A DNA stretch of 20,042 bases from Methanobrevibacter ruminantium (GTDB taxonomy: Archaea > Methanobacteriota > Methanobacteria > Methanobacteriales > Methanobacteriaceae). The notes under the pieces were generated by a model that saw only the letters and a list, made by a program, of their open reading frames with translations, was not told the origin of the DNA and searched no databases. Below are positions 6,306 to 13,076 of the stretch, piece after piece. Made by a program: the position numbers and the translations under genes. The stretch is from positions 1 through 20,042 of the forward strand of contig SFKZ01000024.1 in the NCBI GenBank assembly GCA_004553595.1, read 5' to 3'. Positions within the stretch are counted from its first letter, which is position 1. Each line of letters begins with the position of its first letter.

Positions 6306-7667
6306 TTAAGAATCAGAACTTGAATCCGAATCAGAATCCATTTGATTTTCATCTTTATCAATTGTAACTATTACGCGTTTGCCTTTTCCTTCAACATAAA
6401 TGTTTTCAAATGTCTTTTTAACAAATTTAATCTCTTTTCCGGAATTAGTAATATAATCATCTGAATGATAATCTGAATCAATATAAAATTTTGTTGAGTC
6501 AGGAAGCAGTTTTTTTCTAAGCCGTTCATTTATAAATGTACGAATTGCGGCGTATATTACTGCAAATAACGGGACACCTATAAACATACCGAATACGCCG
6601 AAGAATCCGCCAAAAACAGTAATTGCAAATATAACCCAAAAGCTTGATAAGCCGGTTGATTCACCAAGTATTTTTGGCCCGATAAAGTTTCCGTCAAGCT
6701 GCTGAATTATTACTACAATAATTAAAAACCACAGTGCTTTTCTTGGATTTACCATTAAAAGAATAATAACTGAAGGAATTGCACCTAAAATTGGTCCAAA
6801 ATATGGAATAATATTTGTAACGCCTACAACAACCGAAATAAGCATTGTATAAGGTATTTTAAATATTGAAAGTACAATAAATGTAAGAATTCCAATTATT
6901 AGTGAATCGACAATTTTACCGTTTAAGAATCCACCGAATGTTTTATTGGCAAATCTGACATTATTTATAAGATTATTTGCTCTTTCTTCTCTTAATACGG
7001 CATATATTATCTTTTTACTCTGTGCACAATACAATTCCTTATTTAAAAGCAAGAATATTGCAATAATTATTCCAAGCACAAATTTAATCAACTGTGAAAT
7101 TGTAGTATAAACACCACCTATTATGTTTGTTGATGCATTTGTAACCCATTCCTGAAGATTAGGTAATACATTATCAATGAACCATGTTTCTACATCAGCC
7201 ATATATGGTGAAATAATTTTTGCTAAATCTTTATTATTTTCAATAAATTTATTGAGCCAGCTATTAAACCTGTTAAAATAATCAGGGCATTTTAGAGCAA
7301 TACTCTGGATACTTTCAAATACCTGAGGAAATACCATTATTATAAGTGCATACACTATTGATAAAAAGAATGCAACTGTAAGAATTACAGAAATTAATCT
7401 GATTACAGATTTATTCTTAATACTTTTTTTGCTTAATTTTATTCTAAGAGGCAGTATTATCTTTTCTTCTATAAAAATCATTACCGGATTTAGAATATAT
7501 GCGATAAAAAAGCCGTAAATAAATGGCATTAATATAGTGAAAACTTTAGATCCTATTGAAAAGAAGCTCTCACTGTTAAATAAGCAATAATAAAACAGTA
7601 TTCCTCCACATATAACTAATAAACTGATTATACCTGCCTGTTTTATTTTTTTATCAAAATGCTTCAT
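6306..7667 (-). CDS. AI-2E family transporter-like membrane protein
   Basis: Polytopic membrane protein of 453 residues belonging to the broad AI-2 exporter/YtvI-like family (PF01594 type). Two helices at about 12-30 and 40-62 are followed by a third (about 92-114). A soluble segment (about 118-190) then precedes four or five C-terminal helices. The family region GKIVDSLIIGILTFIVL, IIPYFGPILGAIPSVII and FIGVPLFAVIYAAIRTFINE is well preserved. The ribosome binding site AGGTAGG overlaps the gap after the upstream kinase-like gene (11 bases), so the two are co-transcribed. The C-terminal tail is unusual: about 60 soluble residues ending in a string of Asp and Ser. The transported substrate cannot be read from sequence; members include ion antiporters and sporulation-linked proteins, so I give no symbol. 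Confidence 0.85.
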   Translation of the reverse strand: MKHFDKKIKQAGIISLLVICGGILFYYCLFNSESFFSIGSKVFTILMPFIYGFFIAYILNPVMIFIEEKIILPLRIKLSKKSIKNKSVIRLISVILTVAFFLSIVYALIIMVFPQVFESIQSIALKCPDYFNRFNSWLNKFIENNKDLAKIISPYMADVETWFIDNVLPNLQEWVTNASTNIIGGVYTTISQLIKFVLGIIIAIFLLLNKELYCAQSKKIIYAVLREERANNLINNVRFANKTFGGFLNGKIVDSLIIGILTFIVLSIFKIPYTMLISVVVGVTNIIPYFGPILGAIPSVIILLMVNPRKALWFLIIVVIIQQLDGNFIGPKILGESTGLSSFWVIFAITVFGGFFGVFGMFIGVPLFAVIYAAIRTFINERLRKKLLPDSTKFYIDSDYHSDDYITNSGKEIKFVKKTFENIYVEGKGKRVIVTIDKDENQMDSDSDSSSDS

Positions 7668-7678
7668 AAAACCTACCT

Positions 7679-8305
7679 TTAGCTGTTCTTCTTCTCAAAT
7701 TCATTTACTAAATAACAAATCAAATCAACTGTTCCGTCTATTCCAAGTATTGAACTGTCAATACTTAAATCATAAGATTCAGCTTTGCCCCACTTTTTAT
7801 TTGAATAAAAGTTATAGTAATTTGCACGCTGTTTATCTTTTTTGTTAATCATATCTTTAGCTTTGTCTTCACTAAGATTGTATCTTTCCATAATGTGTTT
7901 AACTCTGACATCAAAATCACTATGAATAAATAAGTTAATACAGTTATCCCTATCTTGAAGTGCATAATCTGCACAACGACCGATTATTACACATGGGCCC
8001 TCATCTGCAATTGCTTTAATTGCATCAAACTGAGCCAAAAAAACTTTATGTCCGATAGGCATATCAATATAATTTGAAGATGAATATCCAAAAGAATAAG
8101 TGTCCATTACTAAATTATATAAAAAGCTTGAAGTTGGTTTTTCATCATGGTTTTCAAAAATTTCAGTACATAAACCACTTTTTTCAGCGGCTCTCTTCAT
8201 TAAATCTTTGTCATACCACTTTATAGATAACTTTTCAGCAACTCTTTTACCGATTTCTCTGCCGTTAGAGCCAAAATCTCTTGAAATAGTAATAATAGTA
8301 TTCAT
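7679..8305 (-). CDS. Cytidylate kinase-like P-loop protein
   Basis: Protein of 208 residues in the cytidylate-kinase-like family (PF13189 type). The N-terminus ITISRDFGSNGREIGKRVAEKL contains the phosphate-binding loop GSNGREIG (residues 12-19), a degenerate form of the GSGG loop of true CMP kinases. Downstream are WYDKDLM, the VIIGRCADYAL segment (about 106-116), a lid-like NKKDKQRANYYNFYSNKKWG and a SYDLSIDSS strand, all typical of the family. The start has a clear GGAGG. A strong terminator lies between sepF and this gene, so expression may depend on readthrough or on an unseen promoter. Relatives are widespread in gut Clostridia and the physiological substrate is not established, so I do not call it cmk. 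Confidence 0.82.
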   Translation of the reverse strand: MNTIITISRDFGSNGREIGKRVAEKLSIKWYDKDLMKRAAEKSGLCTEIFENHDEKPTSSFLYNLVMDTYSFGYSSSNYIDMPIGHKVFLAQFDAIKAIADEGPCVIIGRCADYALQDRDNCINLFIHSDFDVRVKHIMERYNLSEDKAKDMINKKDKQRANYYNFYSNKKWGKAESYDLSIDSSILGIDGTVDLICYLVNEFEKKNS

Positions 8306-8327
8306 ATAAAATCCTCCAAAACAAAAA

Positions 8328-8348
8328 ATCCCCCTAAATAAGGGGGAT
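8328..8348 (-). terminator. Terminator after sepF
   Basis: A perfect eight-base-pair stem (ATCCCCCT with AGGGGGAT) and a five-base loop start five bases after the sepF stop. They are followed on the minus strand by further T residues and then the ribosome binding site of the kinase-like gene. Confidence 0.88.
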
Positions 8349-8352
8349 AAAT

Positions 8353-8859
8353 TTAAAACTTGTTTCTTAGCGATGGAACATCAAACTGACCTGCCAATAT
8401 TTCCTGGAAATCCCCAGAAACACCAACACTCTTAGGTGTAACAATAAAAATCATATTTGATATTTTCTGTAAAGTGCCATCTATAGCATATGTAGAACCC
8501 GAAGTAAAATCTATGATTCGCTGAGCAATGTCCATATCAAGTCCTTCCATATTAAGTACTACAGTACGATTTTCTAAAAGAGTCTGAGTTATCTCTCTTG
8601 CTTCGTCAACCGATGTAGGCTTAATTACAACGACCTGCATCCCATTTGACATTGTCTTGGCGCTTCCTTTTCTAGGGCCATTATAGGTTGATCTTGAGGA
8701 TTTTCTAGGCTCTTCGTAATCGTCATCCATATCCGCAGATCTCATGGCTCTTGATTTTCTTGGCGCCTCTTCGACTTCGTCATCATCATAATATTCTTCA
8801 TCGTCATCAAAATCATCATCGTAATGCATTGATCCGAGAAGTTTATCCATAAATCCCAT
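8353..8859 (-). CDS. sepF: Cell division protein SepF
   Basis: FtsZ-associated division protein that in Gram-positive bacteria polymerises into rings, bundles FtsZ filaments and tethers them to the membrane. The first residues MGFMDKLLGSM form the amphipathic membrane anchor. An acidic, disordered linker follows (about 12-65, rich in Asp, Glu, Arg and Ser). The globular core is at about 73-160, with VVVIKPTSVDEAREI, NRTVVLNMEGLD, AQRIIDFTSG and TYAIDGTLQKISNMIFIVTP. At 168 residues it is ordinary. A GGAG ribosome binding site precedes the ATG. It follows yggS by 40 bases, a common pairing in Firmicutes, and ends at a strong terminator, so it is the last gene of the HlyD-like/yggS/sepF unit. 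Confidence 0.96.
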   Translation of the reverse strand: MGFMDKLLGSMHYDDDFDDDEEYYDDDEVEEAPRKSRAMRSADMDDDYEEPRKSSRSTYNGPRKGSAKTMSNGMQVVVIKPTSVDEAREITQTLLENRTVVLNMEGLDMDIAQRIIDFTSGSTYAIDGTLQKISNMIFIVTPKSVGVSGDFQEILAGQFDVPSLRNKF

Positions 8860-8899
8860 TTTAATTCTCCTTTATTTCACTTATCTCCCCAAAATAATA

Positions 8900-9592
8900 C
8901 TAAAGATTATAGTTACGTTCACCGAAAATCTTAGTGCCTACACGTACATAAGTAGCCCCTTCTTCTACTGCGACCCGATAATCACCGGACATACCCATAG
9001 ACATAATTTCCATAAATACATTATCTATGTTTTTCTCTTTAATGTCAATAAATAATTGCTTTAATTTCCTAAAGACCAGTCTGTTGTCTTCTTCATTTTT
9101 AACGAAAGGTGCAACAGTCATTAATCCTTTAATGCAAATTCCAGGTAGTTTTGATATTAAAATGATTAAAGATTCACATTCTTCAACACTTACGCCATAC
9201 TTTGATTCTTCTGAAGCTACGTTTACCTCAATAAGAATATTTGCGGTAACATTTTTCTTTAATGCTTCTTTACTTATTTCTTTTGCAAGTTTATATGAAT
9301 CAACGCTATGAATCAAATATGCTTTATCAATAATATATTTGACTTTATTAGTCTGAAGATGACCTATTAAATGCCATCTGATATCATTTGGCAGCCTGTC
9401 ATATTTGTCAACGAGTTCTTGAACCTTGTTTTCGCCAAAATCTCTCATCCCACAATCATATGCTTCCTTAATCATATTTACAGGCTTTGTTTTAGAGACT
9501 GCAATAAGCGATGCTTCATTTTCGTTTCTACCGGATTTTTTTAATGCTTCTATAATTTCATTTTTAATTATAATAATGTTATCTTTAATCAT
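8900..9592 (-). CDS. yggS: YggS/PLPBP-type pyridoxal phosphate homeostasis protein
   Basis: Cytoplasmic single-domain TIM-barrel protein of 230 residues that carries pyridoxal 5'-phosphate and keeps vitamin B6 and amino-acid pools balanced; no catalytic reaction is proven for the family. The PLP lysine is Lys34 in LIAVSKTKP. Other hallmarks are DFGENKVQEL (51-60), WHLIGHLQTNKVK (73-85), LIEVNVASEESKYGV, the GLMTVAP segment and the C-terminal SMGMSGDYRVAVEEGATYVRVGTKIFG. The ATG lies nine bases after the stop of the HlyD-like gene, and the ribosome binding site AAGGA overlaps that stop codon, so expression is coupled. Placement upstream of sepF matches other Firmicutes. The assignment is certain. 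Confidence 0.96.
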   Translation of the reverse strand: MIKDNIIIIKNEIIEALKKSGRNENEASLIAVSKTKPVNMIKEAYDCGMRDFGENKVQELVDKYDRLPNDIRWHLIGHLQTNKVKYIIDKAYLIHSVDSYKLAKEISKEALKKNVTANILIEVNVASEESKYGVSVEECESLIILISKLPGICIKGLMTVAPFVKNEEDNRLVFRKLKQLFIDIKEKNIDNVFMEIMSMGMSGDYRVAVEEGATYVRVGTKIFGERNYNL

Positions 9593-9601
9593 ATGTAATC
9601 C

Positions 9602-11092
9602 TTACTCATATATAAAATCTCTATCAGATACTGTATCACCTTTTAGAACAATATGGTCATAAACATTAAGTCCATATTCTGAATTGGATTTAACAATGGA
9701 ATATTCATCATTGGCATTAAGAATAGTGATTTCTTTAAAATCAGCATATCCTTTATTAATATTGAATACGCCTACAAGTGTATCCTGCTTACTTACAGTA
9801 TATGTTGCTTCGGAATCAGGCATTAGTAGCTTATCGCCAACATTAAATAACGATTCATCAACATAGTAGTAGCCGTCTACAAACGCATATACTTCCGCAT
9901 CGACAAATTCAGTTGATTTAGAACCATCCTCTAAATATGATTCTCTGATAAATCCGGGATTCCCCTGACTTCCGCCTTCGGTATAATATTTTTCAGGAAT
10001 AAGATAAAAGGCTCTTTCGACAATTGCGGAATTTGGAATCTTAAGTCCGCTTTGTGTATTTAACAATAGCTCTATCTCAATAAATCTGTCAGATGCAAAT
10101 GTTATCATAGAATTATTAAAATCAAGCTTTAAATACGTTGCTCCATTTTGATGAAGAATTGTTGTTGCAGCCCATGATTTATAATTATTTTTAAGGAATC
10201 TTACTTCAACATATGTTTCATCTTCAAGTTCTTTAGCTCTTGCTTCATCAATTTCAATAACAATTGACCAGTTTTCACTTGTTACAAGCTTATATGCATT
10301 ATCATTATCAGCTATAAGGTCTCCTGAATGAAATTGTGAACGAACATATTGAGTTGAATCAAGCATTTCCGGAGTTAAGTCTTCAGCCTTTAACTGTTCA
10401 TACCCATCAACTGCATATACTAATACACCTGATGTAGGCGCATAGCCAAAGCTTACTGCATCTGAATAATTTGCAGAATTTATTTTCTCAATACCGGATA
10501 ATACTCTGTAATTTTCAAGCTTTAATACAGTTCCTTCGATATCGTATTTGAAATTATATGTATGATTAAAATTGATAGGATCAAAGCTGTTGGCGAATTC
10601 GGAAATATCGCTCTTTATTTCAAACAAATCATTGTCAGACAGTTTATTTTCACTTGTATTATCAGTCCCTACAACATCAGAGAGTTTTCCGGTAGAGTCA
10701 ATAGTATAAATCATAGTCCCCTTTGAGACCTTCTCTCCTTCTCGGGCATAATAATTTACATATCCTGAATAATCAGCACTTACAAGTACTTCTTCTCTTA
10801 AAGCCACACCGGTATATGTGTTATTAACAGCAAGAGAACCCATAGATACTTCATATGGTGTGATAGGTTTACTTTTTAAATATGAAATAATAATAATTGC
10901 CAGATAACCAATCAGCAATACAAAAATACCAAGTCCCAGATTAATATTAACCGGAGGCTTGTACACTACAACGTTGTCATTTCTTTGATTTTTATCATTT
11001 CTGACTTTTTTTGATTGACGCTGTTTTCTTTTTTTGTTTTCAGGCACCCTTTGTTTTCTTCTTTCAGGGTGTTTACTTTTATTTCCTGCCAT
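9602..11092 (-). CDS. Membrane-anchored HlyD-like (membrane fusion) protein
   Basis: Protein of 496 residues. A very basic N-terminus (1-45, many Lys, Arg, Asn and Gln) precedes one membrane helix (about 53-72). The rest is extracytoplasmic. A biotinyl/HlyD-like hairpin (about 100-130: LREEVLVSADYSGYVNYYAREGEKVSKGTMIYTID) is followed by beta-rich repeats, including IVIEIDEARAKELEDETYVEVRF and an IPNSAIVER segment typical of adaptor proteins. A late PDSEATYTVSKQDTLVGVFNINKGY region resembles a second barrel. There is no ABC transporter or TolC partner nearby, and a monoderm has no outer membrane to span. The start lacks a good ribosome binding site. It heads a tight unit with yggS and sepF, which hints at a role at the envelope during division or growth. 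The function is unknown. Confidence 0.75.
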   Translation of the reverse strand: MAGNKSKHPERRKQRVPENKKRKQRQSKKVRNDKNQRNDNVVVYKPPVNINLGLGIFVLLIGYLAIIIISYLKSKPITPYEVSMGSLAVNNTYTGVALREEVLVSADYSGYVNYYAREGEKVSKGTMIYTIDSTGKLSDVVGTDNTSENKLSDNDLFEIKSDISEFANSFDPINFNHTYNFKYDIEGTVLKLENYRVLSGIEKINSANYSDAVSFGYAPTSGVLVYAVDGYEQLKAEDLTPEMLDSTQYVRSQFHSGDLIADNDNAYKLVTSENWSIVIEIDEARAKELEDETYVEVRFLKNNYKSWAATTILHQNGATYLKLDFNNSMITFASDRFIEIELLLNTQSGLKIPNSAIVERAFYLIPEKYYTEGGSQGNPGFIRESYLEDGSKSTEFVDAEVYAFVDGYYYVDESLFNVGDKLLMPDSEATYTVSKQDTLVGVFNINKGYADFKEITILNANDEYSIVKSNSEYGLNVYDHIVLKGDTVSDRDFIYE

Positions 11093-11135
11093 TTATATTA
11101 AAACGATATAATTACCGTTATTCTTACACAACATT

Positions 11136-11164
11136 AGAAAAGCCTCGATTTACGAGGCTTTTCT
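11136..11164 (-). terminator. Terminator after the P-loop gene
   Basis: A perfect twelve-base-pair stem (AGAAAAGCCTCG) with a five-base loop lies between the small P-loop gene and the HlyD-like gene. The T run on the minus strand is partly inside the 3' arm (GGCTTTTCT), and the plus strand has an A-rich flank. It should work as an intrinsic terminator, meaning the HlyD-like gene probably has its own promoter in the 40 bases upstream. I could not define that promoter. Confidence 0.8.
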
Positions 11165-11179
11165 AAAAAATAATTTTAA

Positions 11180-11602
11180 TTAAAGTGAAACAATAATATT
11201 TGATTTATACTCAGCCGGTACTTCTGATTCATCAACTGAAATGCTGATTGTGAAGTTAACCTTAAACTGATCGCTTATCTTAGAAAGCTTATCTAAAACA
11301 GCTTTAATTTTATTATCATCATCAATGAATGCAACAATTCTGAAGCTGTCTAAATACATCTCTTCAATGTCATGATCCTGTGAAACAATACCACAGATAA
11401 ATCCCATAAATTCATCCGTATTGCTGATAGGATATTCTGATGTGGCAATTAAACGTATTGCATTCTTTAATTCATACATATGCTTTGAATTCTTATCAAG
11501 ATATACAATATTGCCAGAAGCAGTCTTGACGGCACTGTTAACCTTGTCTAAAAGATGTTTTGTCTTACCTTTACCTTTTTCTCCTACGATTAAGTGTACC
11601 AT
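11180..11602 (-). CDS. Small P-loop protein of unknown function
   Basis: I do not recognise a named family. The start MVHLIVGEKGKGKTKHL contains a textbook Walker A (GEKGKGKT, residues 7-14), and a hydrophobic strand ending in acidic residues (IVAFIDDD, 89-96) may be Walker B. Both lie in a compact 140-residue alpha/beta protein with no signal peptide or membrane helix. The start at 11602 is chosen because AAAGGAGGACC lies six to eight bases upstream; a longer in-frame start ten codons earlier would overlap that site. It has its own promoter and terminator, so it is a single-gene unit between the carboxypeptidase and HlyD-like genes. Without a visible sensor or lid domain, NTP binding is likely but hydrolysis and role are open. 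Confidence 0.75.
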   Translation of the reverse strand: MVHLIVGEKGKGKTKHLLDKVNSAVKTASGNIVYLDKNSKHMYELKNAIRLIATSEYPISNTDEFMGFICGIVSQDHDIEEMYLDSFRIVAFIDDDNKIKAVLDKLSKISDQFKVNFTISISVDESEVPAEYKSNIIVSL

Positions 11603-11660
11603 TAAAGGTCCTCCTTTAAAGTGATATTTCAAAGTATTTCTACTTCAATTTCATATTCTG

Positions 11661-11689
11661 ATTATAGTTTATTTTGTACAAAAACACAA
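11661..11689 (-). promoter_or_regulatory. Promoter of the P-loop gene, with an internal palindrome
   Basis: On the minus strand a perfect TATAAT (11661-11666) is preceded after 17 bases by a weak -35 (TTGTGT, 11684-11689). The spacer contains a perfect twelve-base palindrome TTTTGTACAAAA (11672-11683), which could be an operator half-site pair. The promoter begins only a few bases after the carboxypeptidase stop. Confidence 0.6.
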
Positions 11690-11693
11690 CCTA

Positions 11694-12674
11694 TTAATTC
11701 TCAAGAATTAGTAATGATGACGTATCTTCATACATTGAATCAACATTTTCCGATTTCATTACAACAGAAATATATTCATCATTTGAACTGCTGTTTATTG
11801 AATATAATAAAAGGCATCCTCCGGCAGCTTTTGTAGTACCGGTTTTACCACCAATTACAGTTACCCCTGATGGCGCAGAATACTTGCCATTGATAAATCT
11901 GTTAGTATTTTCTATATCTAAGTTTTTGGTTCCGCCGTTTGCAGATGAATAGCTTGTTTTATATGTCTTAGTATTTATTATTTCTTTGAATTTATCGTAT
12001 TTCAGTGCTTCATTAAATATAATATACAAATCATAAGCTGTAGTAAGATGACTGTCATCGGTAAGTCCATGGGCATTCGCAAAATTTGTATTTGTTGCTC
12101 CAAGCTTTTTAGCCTCGTCATTCATAAGCTTTGCAAATGCTTCCTCTGATCCGGAGACATACTCTGCTATCATGACACCTGCGTCATTACCGGAATATAA
12201 TAATAATCCGTAAAGAACTTGTTCCAACGTCGCCTTGTCTCCTTGCTTGAATCCACAAAGCTGAGCACCGGATTCTTTTATTTCTACGTTTTCGGATGCA
12301 GTTAAAATATCATCAAGCTTACCATATTTTAACGCAAGAATAGCTGTCATTACTTTTGTAGTAGATGCCGGATGAAGCTTAACATTTGCCGATTTTGCAT
12401 AAACAGTAGTATTATCTGTTCTATTAAACAGACAACCCGCTTCAGTACGTGGAATATCAGCCTTATCAGAATTAACATCTTCATTAACAACACAAATATT
12501 ACTTGCAAATGAAGTAAGCATTTTGTCAGACTGAGTACTTCCGAAACTATATGCACTTATATTGCTGTTTACATCATATGGCAGGTCATACTCATTAATT
12601 TTGCAACCGGATAAGCACGCACAAATTACCAAAAGACATAAAACAACTTTAAGATTTTTATTTATACATCTCAC
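11694..12674 (-). CDS. D-alanyl-D-alanine carboxypeptidase, lipoprotein type
   Basis: Penicillin-binding serine carboxypeptidase (peptidase S11) that removes the last D-Ala from peptidoglycan stem peptides outside the cell. Catalytic motifs, numbered from the GTG start at 12674: SxxK at Ser104-Lys107 (ASTTK), SGN at 161-163 (YSGND) and KTG at 277-279 (GGKTGTT). Instead of an ordinary signal peptide it has a lipobox, LSGC, with Cys24 after a hydrophobic stretch, so it should be a lipoprotein processed by LspA. The C-terminal dimerisation domain of PBP5 is absent (326 residues). There is no ATG. GAGGAG lies 12 bases before the GTG, and other in-frame TTG starts lie at 12683 and 12698. The 5' end overlaps mgsA by 17 bases, suggesting coupled translation. 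Confidence 0.88.
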   Translation of the reverse strand: MRCINKNLKVVLCLLVICACLSGCKINEYDLPYDVNSNISAYSFGSTQSDKMLTSFASNICVVNEDVNSDKADIPRTEAGCLFNRTDNTTVYAKSANVKLHPASTTKVMTAILALKYGKLDDILTASENVEIKESGAQLCGFKQGDKATLEQVLYGLLLYSGNDAGVMIAEYVSGSEEAFAKLMNDEAKKLGATNTNFANAHGLTDDSHLTTAYDLYIIFNEALKYDKFKEIINTKTYKTSYSSANGGTKNLDIENTNRFINGKYSAPSGVTVIGGKTGTTKAAGGCLLLYSINSSSNDEYISVVMKSENVDSMYEDTSSLLILEN

Positions 12675-13053
12675 GCCACTCAATATCTCCTCTTTCAAGT
12701 GACTTAATCAATAATTCTGCGGTAGCAAGGTTTGTTGCAAGTGGGATGTTATACATATCACATAATCTTAATAGATATGCAACATCAGGTTCATGTGATT
12801 TAGGTGACAAAGGATCACGAAGAAAAATCAGTACATCAATTTCATTATGCTCAATTTGTGCACCAATTTGCTGTTCTCCGCCAAGATGTCCGGCAAGATA
12901 TTTATGGACAGTAAGATTTGTTACCTCTTCAATTAGTCTCCCCGTAGTACCTGTAGCAAATAATTCATGTTTTGATAATATGCCCATATATGCTATACAC
13001 AAATTCTGCATAAGCTTTTTCTTAGAATCATGTGCAATTAATCCAATATTCAT
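12658..13053 (-). CDS. mgsA: Methylglyoxal synthase
   Basis: Enzyme that converts dihydroxyacetone phosphate to methylglyoxal and phosphate, a bypass of lower glycolysis used when sugar phosphates accumulate. The 131-residue product shows LIAHD (5-9), the phosphate-binding ATGTTG (33-38), FLRDPL with Asp80, SHEPD with His87 and Asp90, and RLCDMYNIPLATN (96-108). The position of the proposed catalytic base, Asp71 in Escherichia coli (GGDQQ), is Glu60 here (GGEQQ, codon GAA). A good AAGGAG precedes the ATG. It lies 23 bases after rodA and overlaps the carboxypeptidase gene. A position at the end of the min/rodA run is usual for Clostridia; the metabolic link to the wall genes is not obvious. 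Confidence 0.95.
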   Translation of the reverse strand: MNIGLIAHDSKKKLMQNLCIAYMGILSKHELFATGTTGRLIEEVTNLTVHKYLAGHLGGEQQIGAQIEHNEIDVLIFLRDPLSPKSHEPDVAYLLRLCDMYNIPLATNLATAELLIKSLERGDIEWREMYK

Positions 13054-13076
13054 ACCATTCTCCTTATAAATTTATA

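Noticed and set aside
11603..11632. Ten-codon extension of the P-loop protein
   Set aside because: The extra codons read through AAAGGAGGACC, the ribosome binding site of ATG 11602. Walker A proteins of this type start just before the first beta strand.
12350..12556. Additional genes on the opposite strand or other frames inside long genes (for example 12350-12556, 9027-9311, 12746-13069)
   Set aside because: They lie wholly within well-supported genes, lack ribosome binding sites and show no family motifs; they are frame shadows.
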